Assembly: GCF_000332175.1 (NCBI RefSeq)
Contig: NZ_KB235910.1
Span: 186,001 to 250,000, forward strand
From: Pseudanabaena sp. PCC 6802
GTDB lineage: Bacteria; Cyanobacteriota; Cyanobacteriia; Pseudanabaenales; Pseudanabaenaceae
Length of the DNA: 64,000 bases
Direction of reading: 5' to 3'
Part shown: one piece after another, positions 59,894 through 64,000 of the stretch
How the letters are laid out: each line of letters opens with the position of its first letter
Numbering within the stretch: the stretch's first letter is position 1
Translations under genes and position numbers: made by a program
The notes under the pieces: generated by a model
Told to the model about the DNA's origin: nothing
What the model saw: the letters and a program-made list of their open reading frames with translations, nothing else
Database searches by the model: none

Positions 59894-61411
59894 ATGATTA
59901 TTGATGACCGAAATTACGACGTAATTATTATCGGTACGGGTGCGGGAGGGGGTACGCTAGCAGCCAAACTCGCACCGACGGGCAAGCAGATTCTCATCCT
60001 GGAACGGGGCGGCTTCATGCCGTTAGAGGAGCAAAATCGAAGTAACGTCGATATCTTCAAACGAGAGCGCTACCACGCACCCGAACAGTGGTACGACAAT
60101 GTTGGCGAACCGTTTTCGCCGCAAACTAACTATGCTGTTGGCGGTAACACCAAGATCTACGGTGCGACGTTGATGCGGATGCGAGAGAAAGACTTCAATG
60201 AGGTCTCGCATCAAAATGGCATTTCTCCGGCATGGGAACTGAAATATCAGGACTTTGAACCCTATTATACAGAAGCTGAAAAGCTCTATCAGGTACACGG
60301 CAGTACTGCTGTCGATCCGACAGAACCACACCACAGTGAAGACTATCCTTTCCCAGCCGTCGAGAGCGAACCTCTTCTCCAACCCGTTGCCGATGCGATC
60401 GCTACTCAGGGACTGCATCCCGCCCCTCTACCGTTGGGTTTGACCCGCCAGGCAGATGACCCCACCAGCGATTCCGAAGTGTTTGGCATCGTTCCCGCGA
60501 TCGCGTTTCCTAACGTTACCTTAAAAACCTCTGCTAAAGCGATCTGCCTGCATACGAATCCGTCGGGACAAACTGTCAAAGCCGTAGAAGTAGAAATTGG
60601 CGGACAATCCCATTTGTTTTTTGGCGATATCGTCGTACTTGCCTGCGGCGCGGTGAATTCAGCCGCATTGTTACTCCGTTCTAGCAACGACAAGCATCCT
60701 AACGGACTGGCGAACAGTTCCGATCTGGTGGGACGCAACCTGATGAAACACCTGATGACGGCGATCGTGCAACTGACATCAAAGCCAAACTCTGGCAAGT
60801 TTCTCAGATCGATCTCTGTCAACGACTTCTATTGGGGAGATGAGAATTTCCACTATCCCTTGGGACACATTCAAAACACGGGCGGATTGCTGCAAGATAT
60901 TATTTTTGCTGAATCGCCACCCGTTCTGTCCGTATTAGCGAAGATCGTACCTGGGTTGGGTCTGCAACAGTTGGCTACTCGTTCGATTGGCTGGTGGGCG
61001 CAGACAGAAGTCTTACCCGATCCCAACAACCGCGTTCGCGTACAAGACAACAAGATTTACCTGGACTATAACCCAAACAACTTAGAAGCGCACGATCGCC
61101 TGGTTTACCGCTGGATCGAAGTACTGAAAAATATAGAGAAAAGTAGCGATCGCTCTATCTTTCAGGGCAGCGGCATCCACCCCCGTGGCGAAGCTCCCAT
61201 CCAGGTAGTCGCCCATCAATGCGGTACCTGTCGATTTGGGTCAGATCCCCAAACCTCGGTATTAAATCTCGACTGTCGCACCCACGATGTCGATAATCTC
61301 TATGTGGTAGACAGCAGTTTCTTTCCATCCAGTTCTGCTGTGAGTCCAGCGCTGATGATTATCGCGAATGCTCTAAGGGTGGGAGATCGCCTGATCGAGC
61401 GATTGCAATAG
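59894..61411 (+). CDS. GMC-family FAD oxidoreductase
   Basis: 505 aa from ATG 59894 (GAGGGAA upstream; the frame extends to a GTG inside subunit III). YDVIIIGTGAGGGTLAAKLAPTGKQILILERG is the FAD-binding Rossmann motif; TNYAVGGNTKIYGATLMRMREKDF is the GMC signature region. The C-terminus has the catalytic His region HQCGTCRFG and the closing NLYVVDSSFFPSSSAVSPALMIIANALRVGD. It is last in the oxidase operon, so it may feed electrons from an alcohol or sugar into the quinone pool. Substrate unknown. Confidence 0.88.
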   Translation: MIIDDRNYDVIIIGTGAGGGTLAAKLAPTGKQILILERGGFMPLEEQNRSNVDIFKRERYHAPEQWYDNVGEPFSPQTNYAVGGNTKIYGATLMRMREKDFNEVSHQNGISPAWELKYQDFEPYYTEAEKLYQVHGSTAVDPTEPHHSEDYPFPAVESEPLLQPVADAIATQGLHPAPLPLGLTRQADDPTSDSEVFGIVPAIAFPNVTLKTSAKAICLHTNPSGQTVKAVEVEIGGQSHLFFGDIVVLACGAVNSAALLLRSSNDKHPNGLANSSDLVGRNLMKHLMTAIVQLTSKPNSGKFLRSISVNDFYWGDENFHYPLGHIQNTGGLLQDIIFAESPPVLSVLAKIVPGLGLQQLATRSIGWWAQTEVLPDPNNRVRVQDNKIYLDYNPNNLEAHDRLVYRWIEVLKNIEKSSDRSIFQGSGIHPRGEAPIQVVAHQCGTCRFGSDPQTSVLNLDCRTHDVDNLYVVDSSFFPSSSAVSPALMIIANALRVGDRLIERLQ

Positions 61412-61439
61412 AAAAGATTTGGATAAAGTTTGAAAGATT

Positions 61440-61679
61440 ATGTCAAATCCCTCCGTCAGATGGAAGGCTATAATTTTGCTAAACAAGAGTTATTACCTCC
61501 ACTACGGGGCTAAACTGCAAGAAAAGGAGAAAGAAAACATTAGCAATAGACTGCAAATTAATGCGCTTATTTTAAAAGCAGGCTCTACAAATACCATCCA
61601 ATTTTTCCAAACTGCTTATGGTGTTACAGGTAGTACGACTAATCAAATTATTAATCCGCCTCGACCTGATATTATTTAG
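61440..61679 (+). CDS. Small hypothetical protein
   Basis: 79 aa, ATG at 61440. No recognised family. It begins SNPSVRWKAIILLNKSYYLHYGAK, then a charged helix (KLQEKEKENISNRLQ), and ends NQIINPPRPDII. It lies 28 bp after the GMC gene. It is AT-rich compared with the oxidase genes. Its status as a gene is plausible but not firm. Confidence 0.4.
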   Translation: MSNPSVRWKAIILLNKSYYLHYGAKLQEKEKENISNRLQINALILKAGSTNTIQFFQTAYGVTGSTTNQIINPPRPDII

Positions 61680-61719
61680 AGCAGCTACAATAAGGCTAAG
61701 GAGTGAGGAGTAACATAGG

Positions 61720-61893
61720 GTGCTTTCAGAAGCACAGTTAAGAAAATGCTTTTTGGTTTGTCAAAGCTTGTCAAGTATGTATTTGCCCATTTACCTGGTT
61801 CGATTTGATTCGCGCTATAGCGCTATCTATATTCTTGCAGGCGAAGAAACAGAAGTATTGATTGGCAGTAATGGCGAACTAGTGGAGATTTAG
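61720..61893 (+). CDS. Small protein, DUF6888 type
   Basis: 57 aa from GTG 61720 with GAGGAG upstream. The pattern LxxCQSLSSMYLPIYLVRFDSRYSAIYILAGEETEVLI followed by GELVEI matches the short cyanobacterial DUF6888 proteins. It ends 1 nt before the ATG of a DUF6887-like gene, the usual partner, so the two are translated together. The pairing resembles a toxin-antitoxin layout but no activity is known to me. Confidence 0.7.
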   Translation: MLSEAQLRKCFLVCQSLSSMYLPIYLVRFDSRYSAIYILAGEETEVLIGSNGELVEI

Positions 61894-61894
61894 A

Positions 61895-62386
61895 ATGACA
61901 ATCCAGCCTGACTATAAACAAATGAATCGTGCTGAATTACGAGAGTATATGTTAGCGCATCGCGATGACGAGCAAGCCTTTCATGCCTACATGGACAAAG
62001 TTCAGCAAGAATCTATCAAAACTCCCATTAGTGATGAAGTACTGGCCGACCCGCAAAAATTTTCCACTTTCCTCGAACAACGGAAACAACGCAAACAGCA
62101 AAATGCCAAACAACAAGGCATGACAAGTCTGGCAACGAAATTTCAAGCGCTTGTGACTCAATTAGACCAAGGCCTAATTGATAGGTTACCAGAAGAGGAA
62201 CAAACGCTACTCGTCAAGATACAACTGCAACACAAAGTTGAAAAAGATCCAACTTTTAAGTGGCAATTGTTGAGTGCTATCAAATCCAGAGATATTGAGA
62301 AAGTAAAAGTTCTCACCAACGACCTGGTTGTCAGCATTCCTCTCGAAACTCTCAAAGGCTGGCTAGAGGCAGACCCCAAAGAATAA
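61895..62386 (+). CDS. DUF6887-like protein with C-terminal extension
   Basis: 163 aa. Residues ~5-35 (DYKQMNRAELREYMLAHRDDEQAFHAYMDK) match the DUF6887 pattern of a short helix-rich protein paired with DUF6888. The remaining ~110 residues are an added helical region (QRKQRKQQNAKQQG, then LDQGLIDRLPEEEQTLLVKIQ) longer than the usual ~70-90 aa. Function unknown. A strong stem-loop follows at 62469-62513. Confidence 0.65.
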   Translation: MTIQPDYKQMNRAELREYMLAHRDDEQAFHAYMDKVQQESIKTPISDEVLADPQKFSTFLEQRKQRKQQNAKQQGMTSLATKFQALVTQLDQGLIDRLPEEEQTLLVKIQLQHKVEKDPTFKWQLLSAIKSRDIEKVKVLTNDLVVSIPLETLKGWLEADPKE

Positions 62387-62468
62387 TTCTGACGATTATC
62401 GCTAATGTGTTTACGGGTAAGCGATCGCTCTCCAATAGCCTAAGGCAATTAATCCCAATTGCAAAAGG

Positions 62469-62513
62469 GAGATCCTAAAAGCCTCCTTCAAGAGTGGGGG
62501 CTTTTAAGATCTC
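62469..62513 (+). terminator. Long stem-loop, probable terminator
   Basis: GAGATC and TAAAAGCC-T-CC (62469-62486) pair with GGGGGCTTTTA and AGATCTC (62496-62513), about 15-16 bp, with a ~9-nt loop. TTTC follows, a weak U-tract. It lies between the DUF6887-like gene and nblA, which converge, so it can serve both. Confidence 0.65.
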
Positions 62514-62535
62514 TTTCGTGTAAGTCATAGCAATA

Positions 62536-62721
62536 TTACTCATCTATGAAGTCTCTGGAGAAATCTTGTTTGGCAAGCTGAACAAACAAGGACTGCTGAC
62601 CTAAATAGAGCAGATGTAATTCTTCCAGAAGCTTTCTTGCTGCTTCCAGGTTATTGATTCCTTTAACCTGTTGGCAAAACATCGAATGTGCAAATTGCTT
62701 CTCTAGTGATAGCTCGTTCAT
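62536..62721 (-). CDS. nblA: NblA-like phycobilisome degradation protein
   Basis: 61 aa. MNELSLEKQFAHSMFCQQVKGINNLEAARKLLEELHLLYLGQQSLFVQLAK follows the NblA plan: ELSLEQxF at the start, FxxQV, A-x-x-LLxxL-x-x-x-Y near the middle, and a C-terminal leucine-rich amphipathic helix. NblA dimers bind phycobiliproteins and recruit the Clp protease when nitrogen or sulphur runs out. SD GGAGGG precedes the ATG. The C-terminus (QDFSRDFIDE) is more acidic than in typical NblA. Confidence 0.78.
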   Translation of the reverse strand: MNELSLEKQFAHSMFCQQVKGINNLEAARKLLEELHLLYLGQQSLFVQLAKQDFSRDFIDE

Positions 62722-63110
62722 AATAACCCTCCTGAGTTAAGTTAAGTAGTACGGTTGATAGATTTAACACGCTTAACTTTGGTAGGCTATCTACATTGGT
62801 CTTATTAATTTACTGCTCCTGGCAGCTTCACCCTTGCCTAATTACCTACCTATTTCTGTTCTGCTTTTATCCTCATCGAATTTCCCATAATTTACAGCGA
62901 TCGTTATCAGGATCGAGTGCGATCGTAATCAACTCACTAAAGCCTGGCAAAGTCACATGCAAGTATCGGATATTTATAGTCTCATTCTGCCCGTTTTTGC
63001 ATAGAAAGCGATCGCTCTCTATGCATATTTCCAGCAAAATCACCCGAGTGGGTGATGCTGGAGGTGCACTAACGATATAGGTCTAGCGATATAACTCTAG
63101 CGATATACCT
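62722..63110. other. Intergenic region upstream of nblA, with a hairpin
   Basis: 389 bp. A plus-strand frame of 94 codons here has no protein-like features. TTAAGTTAAGTAG next to the nblA start and GTTAAGCGTG nearby are candidate promoter/regulator sites. A two-part hairpin lies at 63031-63060: CCAGCA pairs with TGCTGG and TCACCC with GGGTGA, around a 4-nt GAGT loop with an AAA bulge. It may terminate transcription from the right. Confidence 0.4.
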
Positions 63111-63506
63111 TTAGACGGTACAAGCTGGCATATTTTGAAGAGTTTTGAGTTGTTGCCTTGCCTGCTTAGAACGGGCGATCGCCGCTGCCAAATCTCTTTT
63201 GGCTTTTTGCAATTGCACTTGGGCTAGATCTACCTGTCTTTGCGAAACCGCGCCTGCTTGCGACAACTCTGCAAGTTGTTTGACTCTCTCTTCCGCAGTT
63301 TGTAGTTGCTCTTTTGAAGCCGTTATCTCCGTATCTGTTTGATAAACTGCGCTAACCAGTTGTGCTTCATATTTTTGGCATCTGCTACTTACCGAACTTG
63401 CCTGCACCGAACTCAATCCTCCACCCCAGATCGCACCCATTGACGCGATAGATGCCAAGCAGGCAAACACGGGAACGGATTTAGCGATGTTTTTATATCT
63501 CAGCAT
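63111..63506 (-). CDS. Small exported coiled-coil protein
   Basis: 131 aa. The N-terminal ~36 residues are a signal peptide (basic MLRYKNIAK, hydrophobic SVPVFACLASIASMGAIWG, cleavage near VQASS). The mature part is one long helix with heptads (ITASKEQLQTAEERVKQLAEL, then VDLAQVQLQKAKRDLAAAIARSKQARQQLKTLQ), like a fragment of a membrane-fusion or TolC-type hairpin. The two remaining mature cysteines (CQKY and PACTV, near both ends) could form a disulphide. Function unknown; periplasmic. Confidence 0.65.
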   Translation of the reverse strand: MLRYKNIAKSVPVFACLASIASMGAIWGGGLSSVQASSVSSRCQKYEAQLVSAVYQTDTEITASKEQLQTAEERVKQLAELSQAGAVSQRQVDLAQVQLQKAKRDLAAAIARSKQARQQLKTLQNMPACTV

Positions 63507-63806
63507 AGTACTAGTATAACCAATCCAAATAGGTGACTGAGTCCTATTGAGGTGTTGGCTAGTATTCTGAATCTGTAGAGACGAGTGCGGTTCCCTTAAC
63601 GAGTGGCTTCAGTCGGCTCCGGCTGCAAAACCTGTTTGTATCGCGACATGATATGAGAAGTGCTTGGTTAAGCAGTGTCAAACCCTCTATCTTCCATCAC
63701 AGATAGATATCGCAACCGGACTGTTAAGCTTGCCGATCGAAGTGAGCCTAACAAAACCCGTTTGGTCATAACTCAGGCGATTGTGCTAGAAAGAGTCAGC
63801 AGGGTT
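63507..63806. other. Intergenic region between thrC and the coiled-coil gene
   Basis: 300 bp. A 61-codon plus-strand frame (63675-63860) overlaps thrC and has no recognisable features. I see no convincing RNA gene or strong terminator. Confidence 0.3.
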
Positions 63807-64000
63807 TTAAACCGAGACAGGTTGCCATTCCAGGCGTTCGAGAGTTTGAGAGCGTTCTAGTGCCCGCTCGAAGCTGCTGAGTTTTGGCTCGATTTGTAGC
63901 GGCTCGCCCACGTAACCCTGTACTGCTTCCTGGGTCTTGAGTCCATTCCCTGTGATGTAAGCAACCGTAGTTTCGTCCGGATCGATCTTGCCTGCTTCTA
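63807..64000 (-). CDS. thrC: Threonine synthase, C-terminal part
   Basis: The frame is open from the window edge to a TAA at 63807-63809 (64 codons visible). EAGKIDPDETTVAYITGNGLKTQEAV is the conserved C-terminal segment of cyanobacterial and bacterial threonine synthase (the TGnGLKT motif near the end). The enzyme converts O-phosphohomoserine to threonine with PLP. The rest lies beyond the window. Confidence 0.85.
   Translation of the reverse strand, partial: EAGKIDPDETTVAYITGNGLKTQEAVQGYVGEPLQIEPKLSSFERALERSQTLERLEWQPVSV

Noticed and set aside
62796-63080. A 94-codon plus-strand gene upstream of nblA
   Set aside because: Cysteine- and serine-rich with no family resemblance, and it contains a hairpin repeat; more like regulatory DNA.

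Overview
The window is chromosomal DNA from a cyanobacterium. The HIP1 octamer GCGATCGC and its variants are spread through nearly all genes, and the gene set fits: an NblA-like phycobilisome degradation protein, a DUF3120 protein, an FtsH protease, an A2-type alternative respiratory oxidase with DUF2231 partners, a lipid-A-disaccharide-synthase-related protein and many small intergenic palindromes. I cannot name the genus.

Layout. 1-1373: thyX (3' end) and thiO. 1512-4091: a diversity-generating retroelement (DGR) cassette. It has an untouched template repeat, and a variable repeat at the end of a caspase-FGE target gene that is preceded by a small Pepco/Trypco-like gene. No reverse transcriptase is in the window. 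4155-11605: cupin, Tat-exported carbonic anhydrase, Crp-type regulator, rplY, purA, a dead transposase, a pirin/HxlR divergent pair and a phytase-like esterase. 11688-13079: a tandem ComFB protein. 13230-13560: an IS200/IS605 right-end relic. 13892-15801: two tandem tRNA-like Y RNAs followed by the Ro60 orthologue rsr. 15808-17650: transglutaminase and alpha-E pair. 17951-21614: an RTX-repeat protein and a two-partner-secretion haemagglutinin.

21776-44501 is one co-directional run that encodes an extracellular-type contractile injection system (eCIS): DUF4255 cap adaptor, unknown protein, sheath, two tubes, DUF5908, LysM hub protein, VgrG-like spike, PAAR tip, gp25, gp6/J, gp7-like wedge, large unknown protein, tape measure, AAA+ ATPase, a DUF4157-led effector and a TPR-type putative immunity protein. 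The effector's last ~70 residues resemble HNH/Endo VII (GH-E-like) nuclease toxins. A paralogue of the upstream RTX gene lies just past the locus (45524-46579). The leaders of the eCIS operon and both RTX genes share a 10-bp motif, which suggests they are regulated together.

44663-55080 holds toxin-antitoxin modules (Phd/RelE, VapBC-like, a HigBA whose toxin carries an amber codon), a chimeric pseudogene, ftsH, an LpxB-related gene, a FHA-adenylate cyclase and a membrane protein. 55546-61411 is a respiratory operon: two DUF2231 proteins, oxidase subunits II, I and III, and a GMC oxidoreductase. Subunit II has lost four of six CuA ligands and subunit I has the A2-type YSHPxVY motif, so a quinol-type oxidase is likely. 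61440-64000 has a DUF6888/DUF6887 pair, NblA, a small exported coiled-coil protein and the 3' end of thrC.

Small palindromic elements with TATAGC-type ends recur between genes. Two of them carry the same 44-nt insertion at the same place in their central hairpin.
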